This document shows, one piece after another, positions 31,781 through 41,889 of a stretch of 64,000 bases of DNA. The position numbers and the translations under genes were made by a program. This stretch comes from Desnuesiella massiliensis (GTDB lineage: Bacteria; Bacillota; Clostridia; Clostridiales; Clostridiaceae), in NCBI RefSeq assembly GCF_001403615.1, contig NZ_LN879457.1, positions 372,001-436,000 on the forward strand, written 5' to 3'. The first letter of the stretch is position 1, and the number at the start of each line of letters is the position of its first letter. The notes under the pieces are model-generated. The model searched no databases, had not been told where the DNA came from, and saw nothing but the letters and a program-made list of their open reading frames with translations.

Positions 31781-33097
31781 ATGAAAAAAGTATTGGCTTT
31801 AGTACTTGCATTGTCAATGACTCTAGGGGTAGCTGGTTGTACAGGAAAAAAAGATTCCAGCGCTGACAAAGGAAACCAGGACAAAGTAAAGATCAGACTT
31901 TTAACTAGAATGGCAGGCACATCTAATCAGGTAAAAATATTCAAAGATATTGTAAAGGAGTTTGAAAACAAGCATCCAGATGCTATGGTTGTAGACGAAT
32001 CTCAAGGTGATGAGTCCTCATTTAATAACAAATTAAAAACGGATTTAGCTTCAGGAACTCTTCCAAATATATTCAGAATTCAAGGGGTTGCTAATTTAGG
32101 AGAGTATATTAAAAGTGGATTATTAATGGATATGGATCCAATTTTAAAAGAAGATACTAAGTGGGGCAGCGGCTTTACAGAAGGAGCCTTAAGCTATTAC
32201 CAAGTGCAAGGAAATAAGGGTACATATGCAATTCCTATGGAGTCTGGATTAATTGGTGTATATTATAATGAAGAAATATTCAAACAAGCAGGTATAGAAA
32301 AGTTCCCGGAAACTTGGGGAGAATTTAAAAAAGCTATAGAAAAGCTTAATGCTATAAAAATTAAACCTATTGCTCTTGGAGCCAAAACTACTTATATGGC
32401 AGGACATCTTCATGATCAAATCTTCTATAAATGGATGGGAACAGAAGCTGCTAAAAAGTTAGGGTCAAGAGAAATGAAATGGACAGATCCTGAAGTAATT
32501 AAAACTCTAGGCTTTGTTAAAGAACTAAATGATATGAATGCTTTTGGTAAAAATGCTGCTGGTATCAGTGATGACATTGTATTGACAGAATTCCTACAAG
32601 GAAAAGCGGGTATGATTATTACAGGACCTTGGAATATAGGAAAATTTACTAGTGAAAAGGATACTAAATATACAAAATCTATAAAAGTTGCTAAGTTCCC
32701 ATATTTCGAAGAAAAACCACAATTTAAGGATAACGATATGCAAATATTAAGTCCATATATGGTTAGCGGAAAGCTTCAAGGCAAAGAGAAAGAATACACT
32801 ATAGAATTGCTTAAAATGTTAACTTCAGCAGATGCAGCAAAGAGATTTGCTGAAGAGTCTCAATTCTTAATTCCAAGAAAAGATATAAATATAGACAAAT
32901 CTAAGGTTTCAGAATTATTCTTAAAGAATATAGAATTAGGAGCAACTTCTACAGGAATCGCAGTAGATGTATTTGACTTTGATCCACTTCCATCTATGCA
33001 GGATAGAACTAGAAACTCCATAGTAAGTATGTTCGTTGGAAATACACCGGACAAAGCAGCACAGGAAATTCAAACTGAAATAGATAAAGAAAAATAA
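31781..33097 (+). CDS. ABC transporter sugar-binding lipoprotein
   Basis: A 438-residue family-1 binding protein with lipobox GVAGC near residue 20 and a charged linker (KKDSSADKGNQDK). The mature part has KIFKDIVKEFENKHPDA, ASGTLPNIFRIQG, and an interior GKAGMIITGPWNIGKFTSEKD segment typical of oligosaccharide-binding proteins. Position within the fucose operon suggests that it binds a fucosylated glycan or fucose. A hairpin just after its stop may make it more abundant than the permeases. Confidence 0.92.
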   Translation: MKKVLALVLALSMTLGVAGCTGKKDSSADKGNQDKVKIRLLTRMAGTSNQVKIFKDIVKEFENKHPDAMVVDESQGDESSFNNKLKTDLASGTLPNIFRIQGVANLGEYIKSGLLMDMDPILKEDTKWGSGFTEGALSYYQVQGNKGTYAIPMESGLIGVYYNEEIFKQAGIEKFPETWGEFKKAIEKLNAIKIKPIALGAKTTYMAGHLHDQIFYKWMGTEAAKKLGSREMKWTDPEVIKTLGFVKELNDMNAFGKNAAGISDDIVLTEFLQGKAGMIITGPWNIGKFTSEKDTKYTKSIKVAKFPYFEEKPQFKDNDMQILSPYMVSGKLQGKEKEYTIELLKMLTSADAAKRFAEESQFLIPRKDINIDKSKVSELFLKNIELGATSTGIAVDVFDFDPLPSMQDRTRNSIVSMFVGNTPDKAAQEIQTEIDKEK

Positions 33098-33107
33098 ATT
33101 TGTTATA

Positions 33108-33134
33108 AGTTCCAGAGATTTTGTCTCTGGAACT
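33108..33134 (+). terminator. Intercistronic hairpin after the binding-protein gene
   Basis: AGTTCCAGAGA and TCTCTGGAACT form a perfect 11-base stem with a 5-base loop and no strong T-run, so it is more likely an mRNA stabiliser or partial terminator than a full stop. Confidence 0.7.
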
Positions 33135-33157
33135 GCCTTTAAAAAGGAGAGGATAAC

Positions 33158-34045
33158 TTGGTACATTTAAAAACTAAAAAAGATAAATCAAAAATTTTAC
33201 TTTTTATATTACCAGCTTTAATAATTTATGTAGTATTTCTTATAATTCCACTGTTTGGGGCTATTTATTTTTCAACTGCTGATTGGAATGGAATTATGGG
33301 AACCCCAATAAAATTTGTAGGACTTCAAAATTATTTATCTGTTTTTAAAGATCCGGCCTTTATATTATCTTTAAAGAATATGGGAAGAATGGTGTTCTTC
33401 AGCGTGATTTTTCACACTCCTATAGCCTTGCTCCTTGCTGTAGCTATAAATACAAAATGTAGAGGCTATAGATTTTTCAAGGTTATGTATTTTATACCTA
33501 CCATATTCCCTCTTACAGCTATTGGACTTCTATGGTATTTCATTTTTATGCCTAATGGTTCTTTAAACTCTCTATTGGAAGCTGTTGGACTTGCTACTTT
33601 AGCAAAGGGATGGCTCATAGATTCTGCTACAGCTATGAACACCATAATATTTGTAAATATATGGGCAGGTATCGGTTATTATATGGTTATATTAATTGCA
33701 GGTTTAACCACCATACCAGATGAGATTTATGAAGCCGCTGATATTGACGGGGCTACAGCTACAAAAAAGTTCTTCCATATAACTATTCCTATGCTTAAAC
33801 CTATCTTAAGCATGTGTATATTAATGGATATCATAGGAACAGTAAAGGTATTTGATCTTATCTTTGTAATGACCGAGGGAGGACCTAATGGACTTACAAA
33901 CCTTCCTACTACTCTTATGTATTATGAAGCTTTCAGATATGATAATTATGGAAGAGGTAGTGCTATTGGAGTTATAATACTTATAATTGCTTTAGTTCTT
34001 ACCATAGGCAGCGATTTTATTATGGACAAAAGGAAAGATAGATAG
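33158..34045 (+). CDS. Sugar ABC transporter permease (MalF/UgpA type)
   Basis: A 295-residue membrane protein starting at TTG with AAGGAGAGG six bases upstream. ILLFILPALIIYVVFLIIPLFGAIYFS is the N-terminal helix and EAADIDGATATKKFFHITIPMLKPIL the EAA coupling loop. It forms the channel with the next gene. No ATPase gene is present in the operon, so a shared ATPase is expected. Confidence 0.94.
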   Translation: MVHLKTKKDKSKILLFILPALIIYVVFLIIPLFGAIYFSTADWNGIMGTPIKFVGLQNYLSVFKDPAFILSLKNMGRMVFFSVIFHTPIALLLAVAINTKCRGYRFFKVMYFIPTIFPLTAIGLLWYFIFMPNGSLNSLLEAVGLATLAKGWLIDSATAMNTIIFVNIWAGIGYYMVILIAGLTTIPDEIYEAADIDGATATKKFFHITIPMLKPILSMCILMDIIGTVKVFDLIFVMTEGGPNGLTNLPTTLMYYEAFRYDNYGRGSAIGVIILIIALVLTIGSDFIMDKRKDR

Positions 34046-34056
34046 GAGGATGGAGC

Positions 34057-34905
34057 ATGAAAGGGAAAAAGAATAATATTAATAATAGATGGTCAGGAAA
34101 AGTTGGATTGTATGTATTTTTAATAGTTATGTCCTTAGCATTTATATGTCCGATGCTATTCACTTTAGTTTCTTCTTTAAAAGAGAATAATGAAATATTT
34201 AGCTCTCCCTTTAGCTTGCCAGAGGTTTTTAGATATGAAAACTATATAATAGCTTGGAAAGAAGCTAATATGAGCAAATATTTTTTAAACAGTATCATGA
34301 TCTCCATGGCTACAGTGATAATCTTAGTTATCGTAGCTTCCATGGCGGCCTACGCATTATCAAGATTTGATTTTAAAATAAATAAGTATCTTTCAATATT
34401 CTTTCTTTTAGGTATGATGATACCTATGCATACTATACTTGTACCGGTAGCTTATATAGTTGGTAGATTAGGACTTAAAAACAATTTAGTAGCCTTAGTG
34501 CTTATATACGTAGCCTTCTCTCTTTCCTTCAGTATATTTGTACTTACACGTTTTATGAAGGGGATCAATATGTCTCTAGAAGAAGCGGCTATAATAGACG
34601 GAGCAGGGTATTTTCAAGTATATACAAGGATAATATTACCTATGTCAGTACCAGCTATTTCTACTGTATCTATATTTAACTTTTTAGGAGCATGGAATAA
34701 TATTTTATTCCCATTATTATTTATAAATGATGATAGGTTAAAGCCTATATCCCTAGGACTCCTTAATTTTAACGGTGAAAGAGGCTCGGAATATGGCCCT
34801 TTAATGGCAGCTATAGTAATTACAGTATTTGTGCCTCTTGTAATATATCTTTTATTCCAAGAAAAGGTTGAAGGCGGCTTAGCTGCAGGTGCAGTAAAGG
34901 AATAG
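34057..34905 (+). CDS. Sugar ABC transporter permease (MalG/UgpE type)
   Basis: A 282-residue membrane protein. The EAA loop EAAIIDGAGYFQVYTRIILPMSVPAI lies near residues 178-203; FNFLGAWNNILFPLLFI follows, as usual in this class. It starts 11 bases after the first permease with GGAGGATGG as ribosome site. Confidence 0.94.
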   Translation: MKGKKNNINNRWSGKVGLYVFLIVMSLAFICPMLFTLVSSLKENNEIFSSPFSLPEVFRYENYIIAWKEANMSKYFLNSIMISMATVIILVIVASMAAYALSRFDFKINKYLSIFFLLGMMIPMHTILVPVAYIVGRLGLKNNLVALVLIYVAFSLSFSIFVLTRFMKGINMSLEEAAIIDGAGYFQVYTRIILPMSVPAISTVSIFNFLGAWNNILFPLLFINDDRLKPISLGLLNFNGERGSEYGPLMAAIVITVFVPLVIYLLFQEKVEGGLAAGAVKE

Positions 34906-34974
34906 TTAGGATAAGTAAAGAATTTATATACAATAGGAAAATTAAATTAATACATTAGTATGGAGGATTTAGCT

Positions 34975-36972
34975 ATGAAGGAATTAAGATACAGACAAGT
35001 ACATTTAGATTTTCATACCAGTGAATATATTCCTGAGGTGGCTCAGGAATTTGACCCAGATAAATTTGTAAATACTCTTAAAAAAGCAAATATAAACTCT
35101 ATTACTTGCTTTGCTAGATGCCATCATGGATGGCTGTATTATCCATCAAAAAATGCACCAGAGCTTATACATCCTAATTTGGTAAATAGGAATCTCTTGT
35201 TAGAACAAATTGAAGCTTGTCATAAAAACAACATAAAGGTGCCCATATATACTACAGTTCAGTGGGATGGTCATATTGCTAAAACTCACCCACAGTGGTT
35301 AGCGGTGGACGAAAAGGGTGAGTTTATTAATAGCCAGAATGTTCCGAAGCCTCATTTCTACTATACTATTTGCTTAAATAGTGGCTATAGAGAGTATTTT
35401 AAAGAACACCTTCAGGATATTATTGATACGGTGGGAATAGAAAATATAGATGGCTTTTTCATGGACATTCTGTTTAAAGTAGATTGTAATTGTAAATACT
35501 GTGTGGATAAAATGAGTAAGTTAGGCTTTGACCCACAGGTTAAGCATGAAAGAATTGAATACTCCACAGTGATGCTGGATGAATTTAAAAAGGAAATAAC
35601 ACAGTTTATAAAAGATAGGGTACCTAATGCCGGTATTTTTTATAATAGTTCACATATAGGACCTAATAATAAAAAAAGCTTAGAGGATTATACCCATTTA
35701 GAGTTAGAGTCTCTTCCTAGTGGTGGATGGGGGTACGATCATTTCCCTGCAACAGTTAGATATGCTAGAAATTTAGGAAAGGATATACTAGGTATGACAG
35801 GAAAGTTCCATACCTATTGGGGAGATTTCCATTCTCTTAAAAATAAGGCTGCATTAGAATTTGAGTGCTTTAATATGCTGGCCTTAGGAGCTGGCTGTTC
35901 TATAGGAGATCAACTTCACCCTAGTGGAAAACTATCTGAGGCAGCTTATGAATTAATAGGATCTGTTTATGAGAAGGTAAAAGAAAAAGAAGCTTATTGT
36001 ATAGATGCAAAGCCAATTCCAGAAATTGCGGTATTCACACCAGAAGAATTTTACTCTTTTAGGGATCATGATTTAGGAATACCTCCTGCCTTAATAGGAG
36101 CGGTAAGAATGCTTCAAGAGCTATCTTATCAATTTGATGTTATTGATAGCAGCTTTGACTTTAATAAATACAAGCTATTAATATTACCTGATGATATAAA
36201 CTTTAGCCATGAGTTAGAAAATAAAATCATTAAATATGTAGAAAATGGTGGAAAAGTAATCGGCACTTATAAATCTCTCTTAAATCAAGGAAGTAAAATA
36301 AGCAGTTTATATGGTATCTCCTGTGAAAAAGAATCCGATTATTATAGAGATTTTATTTTACCTAATGAGATCATAGGAAAGGATTTATACAAAGAAGAAT
36401 ATGTTATGTACCTTAGAGGAATGGATATAAAAGCTCAAGAAGCTGAAGTTTTAATGCATTCAGTAGAACCTTACTTTAACAGAGAAGGAGAAAAGTTCTG
36501 TTCTCATCAACATACTCCTTCCTCAGGAAAGCTAGGATATCCAGCCGTTACTAGAAAAAATAATGTTATATATTTCTCTCATCCTATATTTAGAATCTAT
36601 CGTAAAAATTCTGCTATATGGTGTAAGTTAATAATGAAGGACGCTATAGAGCTTCTGCTTAAAGATAAACTTATTTCTCATAGTGGTCCATCCACTATTA
36701 TTACAGCTTTAAATACTCAGGTTAATGAGAATAGGGATATATTACATGTATTGCATTATATAACTGAAAAGCGCTCAGAGGATATTTATATAATAGAGGA
36801 CTCTATTCCACTTTACGATATAGAGTTTAAGATATATGTAGGTGATAAAAATATTAAGACTGTTAAAAGTGTACCTAGGGGTGAAAGCATAGAGTTTCAT
36901 AAGGTAGATAAATATGTTGTATTTAATATAAGCAAGATAGAAGGTCATAGTACTATTTCTATAGAATATTAG
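34975..36972 (+). CDS. GH151-like alpha-L-fucosidase
   Basis: A 665-residue protein. The N-terminal part (1-350) is a TIM-barrel of the hypothetical glycosyl hydrolase 6 type: RQVHLDFHTSEYIPEVAQEFD, CHHGWLYYPSK, and DGFFMDILFKVDCNCKYCVDKM; the next part (about 350-560) resembles a beta-galactosidase trimerisation domain, with VFTPEEFYSFRD and KLLILPDDINFSHELENKIIKYVENGGKVIGTY. This order matches GH151, which contains characterised alpha-L-fucosidases. There is no signal peptide, so it acts in the cytoplasm on imported fucosides. ATG at 34975 has GGAGG eight bases upstream. Substrate assignment also rests on the fucose neighbours. Confidence 0.82.
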   Translation: MKELRYRQVHLDFHTSEYIPEVAQEFDPDKFVNTLKKANINSITCFARCHHGWLYYPSKNAPELIHPNLVNRNLLLEQIEACHKNNIKVPIYTTVQWDGHIAKTHPQWLAVDEKGEFINSQNVPKPHFYYTICLNSGYREYFKEHLQDIIDTVGIENIDGFFMDILFKVDCNCKYCVDKMSKLGFDPQVKHERIEYSTVMLDEFKKEITQFIKDRVPNAGIFYNSSHIGPNNKKSLEDYTHLELESLPSGGWGYDHFPATVRYARNLGKDILGMTGKFHTYWGDFHSLKNKAALEFECFNMLALGAGCSIGDQLHPSGKLSEAAYELIGSVYEKVKEKEAYCIDAKPIPEIAVFTPEEFYSFRDHDLGIPPALIGAVRMLQELSYQFDVIDSSFDFNKYKLLILPDDINFSHELENKIIKYVENGGKVIGTYKSLLNQGSKISSLYGISCEKESDYYRDFILPNEIIGKDLYKEEYVMYLRGMDIKAQEAEVLMHSVEPYFNREGEKFCSHQHTPSSGKLGYPAVTRKNNVIYFSHPIFRIYRKNSAIWCKLIMKDAIELLLKDKLISHSGPSTIITALNTQVNENRDILHVLHYITEKRSEDIYIIEDSIPLYDIEFKIYVGDKNIKTVKSVPRGESIEFHKVDKYVVFNISKIEGHSTISIEY

Positions 36973-37008
36973 TATTATCATATAGGAAAATTAACGAGGA
37001 GAGATTTT

Positions 37009-38436
37009 ATGATATATGCAGACAATAACCAAAATTGTGATTTTAAAATCCTTTATGTCTATGCAGGAACTAAAGATGAGGAAAACATTCCTAGGAGTAT
37101 ACTAGAGATATTTAATAGAGGTTATAAGACATGCATTCCTTGTATAAAAGAAAATGGAGAGGCTGTACTATATGTAGGGTTAGGAGAGATTTCTAGCTTT
37201 AACCTTACAAGAATTAAAGAGGTAGTAGCCTATAGTCTAAAACAGCTTAGAAAATATAATATTAAGAATGTAGCTATGGATATTTCCACATTCTTAAAGG
37301 AATATGGAATAGAGAGCATAAGCGAAGTAGTGCTAGGTATAAGATTAGGTTTATATAGCTTTAAAGGATACGGAACATTAAAGAAAGAAGAAAATCATCA
37401 TATATTTCTTCAAGGCTATCCAAAGGAACAGGAAGATATCGTAAATAAAGAAATAAGCCTCGCTGTTAATGTTGCTGAGGGTGTAATTTTAGCCAGAGAT
37501 TTAGTTAATACTCCTGCAAATAAACTTACTCCTATAATCATGGCAGATAGTATAAGGAAGCTAGGAGAGAAGGCAGGTTTTGAGGTAGAGATTTTTGATG
37601 AAAATTATATAACAGAAAATAAGATGGAAGCCTTTTATACCGTTGGAAAGAGCAGCGGAAATCCTCCTAGACTCATAATAGTCAGGTATTTTGGAGGACA
37701 TAAAGAAGATGATATTACAGCCTTAGTAGGAAAAGGAGTTACCTGTGATACTGGAGGTTATTGCTTGAAGCCTGCTAATTCCATGGCCGGTATTAAAGGG
37801 GACATGGGAGGAGCTGCGGCGGTTATAGGAGCTATCTATTCTTTGGCAAAAAACAAAATAAAGGCAAATGTGGTAGGGATTATACCTGCATGTGAAAATA
37901 GAATATCCAGAGAAAGCTTTATTCCTGGAGATGTAATTAATTCTATGTCAGGAAAGACTATTGAAGTTTTAAACACTGATGCTGAAGGAAGATTAATATT
38001 AGCTGACGCGGTAACCTATGCCATTCAAAAGGAGAGGGCTAAAAAAATTATAGATATAGCTACCTTAACTGGGGCAGTGGTAAACGCCTTGGGCTTTAGC
38101 ATTGCAGGAACCTTAACTAATAATAGAGAATTCTACAGTGAATTTACCAAGGGGTATGAGAGAGCTGGAGAACAATATTGGCAGTTTCCAATTTGTGATG
38201 AGCATAGGGATATGATAAAAAGTGATATAGCAGATGTAAAGAACATGGGAAAAAACTATTGTGGAACTATAACTGCTGGTTTATTCATAGAAAAATTTGT
38301 AGAAGATACTCCTTGGATACATCTAGATATTGCAGGAACTGCCTGGGTAGATACTCCTATCTATGAATATCAAACAACAGGAGCCACAGGCGCTGGGGTT
38401 ACTTCTATGTATTACTTATTTAAAGAAAGGGAGTAA
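37009..38436 (+). CDS. M17-family leucyl aminopeptidase
   Basis: A 475-residue aminopeptidase. The catalytic C-terminal domain has LVGKGVTCDTGGYCLKP (metal-binding Lys and Asp), KGDMGGAAAV, and the M17 signature NTDAEGRLILADA; the N-terminal domain (1-160) is divergent. It is cytoplasmic and uses two metal ions to remove N-terminal residues. Its place inside a fucose operon is unusual and suggests that the imported ligands carry peptide. Confidence 0.93.
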   Translation: MIYADNNQNCDFKILYVYAGTKDEENIPRSILEIFNRGYKTCIPCIKENGEAVLYVGLGEISSFNLTRIKEVVAYSLKQLRKYNIKNVAMDISTFLKEYGIESISEVVLGIRLGLYSFKGYGTLKKEENHHIFLQGYPKEQEDIVNKEISLAVNVAEGVILARDLVNTPANKLTPIIMADSIRKLGEKAGFEVEIFDENYITENKMEAFYTVGKSSGNPPRLIIVRYFGGHKEDDITALVGKGVTCDTGGYCLKPANSMAGIKGDMGGAAAVIGAIYSLAKNKIKANVVGIIPACENRISRESFIPGDVINSMSGKTIEVLNTDAEGRLILADAVTYAIQKERAKKIIDIATLTGAVVNALGFSIAGTLTNNREFYSEFTKGYERAGEQYWQFPICDEHRDMIKSDIADVKNMGKNYCGTITAGLFIEKFVEDTPWIHLDIAGTAWVDTPIYEYQTTGATGAGVTSMYYLFKERE

Positions 38437-38442
38437 TGTTCT

Positions 38443-39186
38443 ATGGCATATATACTAGAAGCTTGTGTGGACTCTGTAGAGTCGGCTATGGAGGCTATAA
38501 AAGGCGGGGCCAATCGTTTGGAGCTTTGTAGTAATCTCATCATTGGAGGTACTACACCTAATATAAATTTATTTAAACTAATAAAAGAAAAAAGTACTAT
38601 AAAAATAAATGTTTTAATCAGACCTAGATATGGTGACTTTTGTTACACAGAAAATGAGTTCGAAATAATGAAAAAGGACATACAGATGTTCAAGGAAGCA
38701 GGAGCTGATGGGGTGGTTATAGGCATCTTAAAACCTGATGGAACCTTGGACTTAGAAAGATTGAAAGTTCTCATAGCTGAGGCCAAAGGCATGCATATAA
38801 CTCTTCATCGTGCCTTTGATTTGTGTAGTGACCCTTTTGCTGCTTTAGAAGAAGCAAAGTTAATAGGAGTTAATTCTATATTAACCTCGGGTCAGAAAAA
38901 TAAATGTACTGAAGGAATAGAGCTTTTAAAAGCTTTGGTAGAAAAAGCAGAAGGCAGCATAGAAATTCTCATAGGAAGCGGAATAAATTCAAATAATGTG
39001 CAGGAAATAGTAAGCTATACTGGATCTCATGCTGTACATGCCTCTGGTAAAATTGAGGTGGAAAGCCTTATGGAGTATAGAAAGAAAGATATAAGTATGG
39101 GTTTTCCTATACTTAGTGAATATGTGATTTTAAGAACTGATAAAGAAGAGATTACAAAGATTAGAACTGTTCTAGAGCAGCTATAA
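38443..39186 (+). CDS. CutC-family TIM-barrel protein
   Basis: A 247-residue protein with the CutC features: LEACVDSVESAMEAIKGGANRLELCSNLIIGGTTP at the start, INVLIRPRYGDFCYTENE, ITLHRAFDL, and ILTSGQKNKCTEG. The family was first linked to copper tolerance, but its biochemical role is not established and it is often found in carbohydrate clusters. Seven bases separate it from the aminopeptidase gene, so it is co-transcribed. A role in glycan or peptide metabolism is more likely here than metal handling. Confidence 0.92.
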   Translation: MAYILEACVDSVESAMEAIKGGANRLELCSNLIIGGTTPNINLFKLIKEKSTIKINVLIRPRYGDFCYTENEFEIMKKDIQMFKEAGADGVVIGILKPDGTLDLERLKVLIAEAKGMHITLHRAFDLCSDPFAALEEAKLIGVNSILTSGQKNKCTEGIELLKALVEKAEGSIEILIGSGINSNNVQEIVSYTGSHAVHASGKIEVESLMEYRKKDISMGFPILSEYVILRTDKEEITKIRTVLEQL

Positions 39187-39227
39187 GCTAAGGCCTATAC
39201 TATTATTAAACTAGAAGGAGATGGAGT

Positions 39228-41819
39228 ATGGTATATACAGGTGAGGTAAAACAATATGCAAATTCCAAATTTATAGAGGTATTAGACTTATTGGGATACA
39301 AAAAAGAAGATATAATTTCTAAGCTTTCCTTATGTAAGGAAGAGGAAAAGTTTTTAATGGAATACTTATATTCTGAAATGCCTTTAAGTGATATATCCAA
39401 CTATGATTTTGAACTTTTTCATAGATATGTTAAGCATGCTATATTTTTAAGGGAAAATACCCCTTGGGGTAGAGAAATTCCTGAGGATATTTTTTTAAAC
39501 TACGTGCTCCATTATCGTATTAACAATGAAGCTATAGAAGATTGCAGAAAAATATTCTATGATATGATATATCCTAGGTTAGAAGGTAAAAGTATGCATG
39601 AAGCTATCTTAGAAGTTAACTATTGGTGTGCTGAACATGCAACCTATAAGTCTACGGATGAGAGGACAGCTTCACCGCTATCAGTACTAAGATGTGCATA
39701 TGGAAGGTGTGGGGAGGAATCTACCTTTACAGTTACTGCACTTCGTAGTGTGGGAATACCAGCAAGGCAGATATACACACCAAGATGGGCTCATTGTGAT
39801 GATAATCATGCTTGGGTAGAAGTATGGTGTCAGGGTAAATGGCATTATCTCGGAGCTTGTGAACCAGAGTCAGTGCTAGATAAAGGCTGGTTTACCTCAG
39901 CAGCCTCTAGGGCTATGGTGGTTCATAGCAGGGTGTTTTCTAGCTATTTCAAGAATGAAGAGATAATCTCAGGGAATGAGTCAGTAAACACTATTAGTAA
40001 TATTAATAAATATGCTGATTCAAAAATCTTTTCCGTCAAAGTTATAAATTCGAAAAATCAGCCTGTAGAAGATGTGATGGTGAGATTTGAAATACTTAAT
40101 TATTCTGAGCTATCACCTGTGGCAATTTTGCATACAGATGAAAAAGGACTAGCCTCCATAAGGCTTGGACTTGGAACCATAGCTGTCCATATTGCAAAGG
40201 ATAATAGGTTTATATACAAAATAGTAGATACCAAAGTTTCAGAAGAGCTTATATTTAATATAGATGATTCAGCAGATTATGAAGAGGAAATAGAAGCTCA
40301 AGCTATAGATATAGTGCCTCCAAATGATAAAAGGATGCCGCCCTACAATATAACTGAAGAAGAAAAAGCTAAACACAAAGAGCGATTTGCAAATTGTAAT
40401 AAGATCAGAGAAGAAAAAATCAGTAAAATTATTAAGAGCATAGATGAAATTCAGTATTCAGGCAAGTATCATTCTGAAATTAGAGATATACTGCTAAGTG
40501 CTATGGGAAACTATCTAGAAATATTAGAATTCTTAAATTCTCATCATAATGAAGAGGACTTAGACAAAAGAGTAAATTTATTAATGTGTTTATCAAAGAA
40601 GGATTATATAGACAGCAAATATGAAATATTAAGCTCCCACATTGATAGTACTGTTGATTTTAATAACAATTATCCTAAAGAAATTTATTTTAAGTATGTA
40701 CTTTGCCCAAGAATATACCTAGAAAAAATAACAGCTTTTAGAAAGCCTATTATTAGCTATTTTTCTGATGATTTAAAGAACAGCTTCAAGAGAAATCCTA
40801 GAAAGCTATGGAAGCATATTGAAGAAAATATTATAGAATTTCCAAACCATGAATATGAGGAACTATATACTACTCCAGTTGAAACCCTTAAAATGGCAGC
40901 GGGAAGCATTATGTCTAAAAAGATTTTATTTGTTGCTATATGCAGAAGCTTAGGAATACCAGCAAGAATAAACAGCAGTGATTTAGCCATAGAATATTAT
41001 AGCTGTCTGAATGAATCAGAAGGAAGCTTTGTAAAAATAGGAGATGAGGTCAACGGGAAAGCTTCACAGGTTTTAATTAATAATACCAGTAATGCGGATC
41101 TAAAGTATTATCAGAATTGGACTATAGCGTTGCTAGAAAAGGGAGCCTATAGAACTCTAGCTTTAGGTAGAGATATATTCGAGGGAGAGAAAGCTAATAT
41201 TAATGTTGCTCCTAGCCATTATAGGATTTTAACTTCTAATAGGTTGCCTAATGGAAGTCTATTTGTAAATAAGTATACTTTCGAAGTTAAAGCTGAAGAA
41301 GTAAAAACCGTAGATATAACCTTGAGAGAAGCAAAAATTTCCGATATGCTAGAAAATTATGAGCTTCAAGATTTTAATCTTAGAGATGACAATGGAGTTA
41401 GGATACAGGCCTCTCAGTTAATGAAAGATGGAAAAAGCATACTTATATGGATAGAAGAAGGTAAAGAGCCTACAGAGCACATATTAAATGAAATCATAGC
41501 AATGAAGCAAGATTTCATGAGTATAAAGGATCAAATAATATTTATTTTAAGGGATAGATCCGCTATGGAGAACAAGACTTTACAAAAGGTTTATGAGCTT
41601 ATACCGGGCATAAAAACTTATTATGACGATTTTTATGAAAATGTAAATACCATTGCAAGAAGGATGTATTTAGATCCAGATAAGCTGCCTCTAGTATTGA
41701 TTTCTAGTAGATATGATAAAGACTCAAATATTGATGGTAATTCTATAAATGGAATTTATGCTTGCAGCGGTTATAATGTAGGTTTAGGAGAGCTTTTGAT
41801 TAAAATTACAAGAGAGTAA
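39228..41819 (+). CDS. Multidomain transglutaminase-like protein
   Basis: An 863-residue protein without a signal peptide. An N-terminal helical part (1-135) leads to a transglutaminase/papain-like core with catalytic triad motifs YGRCGEESTF (Cys), DDNHAWVEVW (His) and LGACEPE (acidic). After it comes a beta-sandwich with carboxypeptidase-regulatory-like repeats (VKVINSKNQPVEDVMVRFEIL, about 265-350). A second transglutaminase-like region near 550-590 (SKKILFVAICRSLGIPARI) lacks the Cys. The C-terminus (about 715-860) resembles a thioredoxin-fold domain. Such domains act as peptidases, amidases or cross-linkers. Last gene of the fucose operon; probably a peptide or glycopeptide hydrolase. Confidence 0.82.
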   Translation: MVYTGEVKQYANSKFIEVLDLLGYKKEDIISKLSLCKEEEKFLMEYLYSEMPLSDISNYDFELFHRYVKHAIFLRENTPWGREIPEDIFLNYVLHYRINNEAIEDCRKIFYDMIYPRLEGKSMHEAILEVNYWCAEHATYKSTDERTASPLSVLRCAYGRCGEESTFTVTALRSVGIPARQIYTPRWAHCDDNHAWVEVWCQGKWHYLGACEPESVLDKGWFTSAASRAMVVHSRVFSSYFKNEEIISGNESVNTISNINKYADSKIFSVKVINSKNQPVEDVMVRFEILNYSELSPVAILHTDEKGLASIRLGLGTIAVHIAKDNRFIYKIVDTKVSEELIFNIDDSADYEEEIEAQAIDIVPPNDKRMPPYNITEEEKAKHKERFANCNKIREEKISKIIKSIDEIQYSGKYHSEIRDILLSAMGNYLEILEFLNSHHNEEDLDKRVNLLMCLSKKDYIDSKYEILSSHIDSTVDFNNNYPKEIYFKYVLCPRIYLEKITAFRKPIISYFSDDLKNSFKRNPRKLWKHIEENIIEFPNHEYEELYTTPVETLKMAAGSIMSKKILFVAICRSLGIPARINSSDLAIEYYSCLNESEGSFVKIGDEVNGKASQVLINNTSNADLKYYQNWTIALLEKGAYRTLALGRDIFEGEKANINVAPSHYRILTSNRLPNGSLFVNKYTFEVKAEEVKTVDITLREAKISDMLENYELQDFNLRDDNGVRIQASQLMKDGKSILIWIEEGKEPTEHILNEIIAMKQDFMSIKDQIIFILRDRSAMENKTLQKVYELIPGIKTYYDDFYENVNTIARRMYLDPDKLPLVLISSRYDKDSNIDGNSINGIYACSGYNVGLGELLIKITRE

Positions 41820-41828
41820 CAAAAAATT

Positions 41829-41873
41829 AAAGTTGAAATTGCTTATCATATTAGTAGCAATTTCAACTTTTTT
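41829..41873 (+). terminator. Rho-independent terminator of the fucose operon
   Basis: AAAGTTGAAATTGCT and AGCAATTTCAACTTT form a perfect 15-base stem followed by TTT, ten bases after the last stop. Confidence 0.9.
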
Positions 41874-41889
41874 AAATACTCAATTTTCC

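Noticed and set aside
38443..39186. Copper-resistance role for the CutC-family gene
   Set aside because: No other copper genes are nearby, and the operon context is carbohydrate and peptide metabolism.
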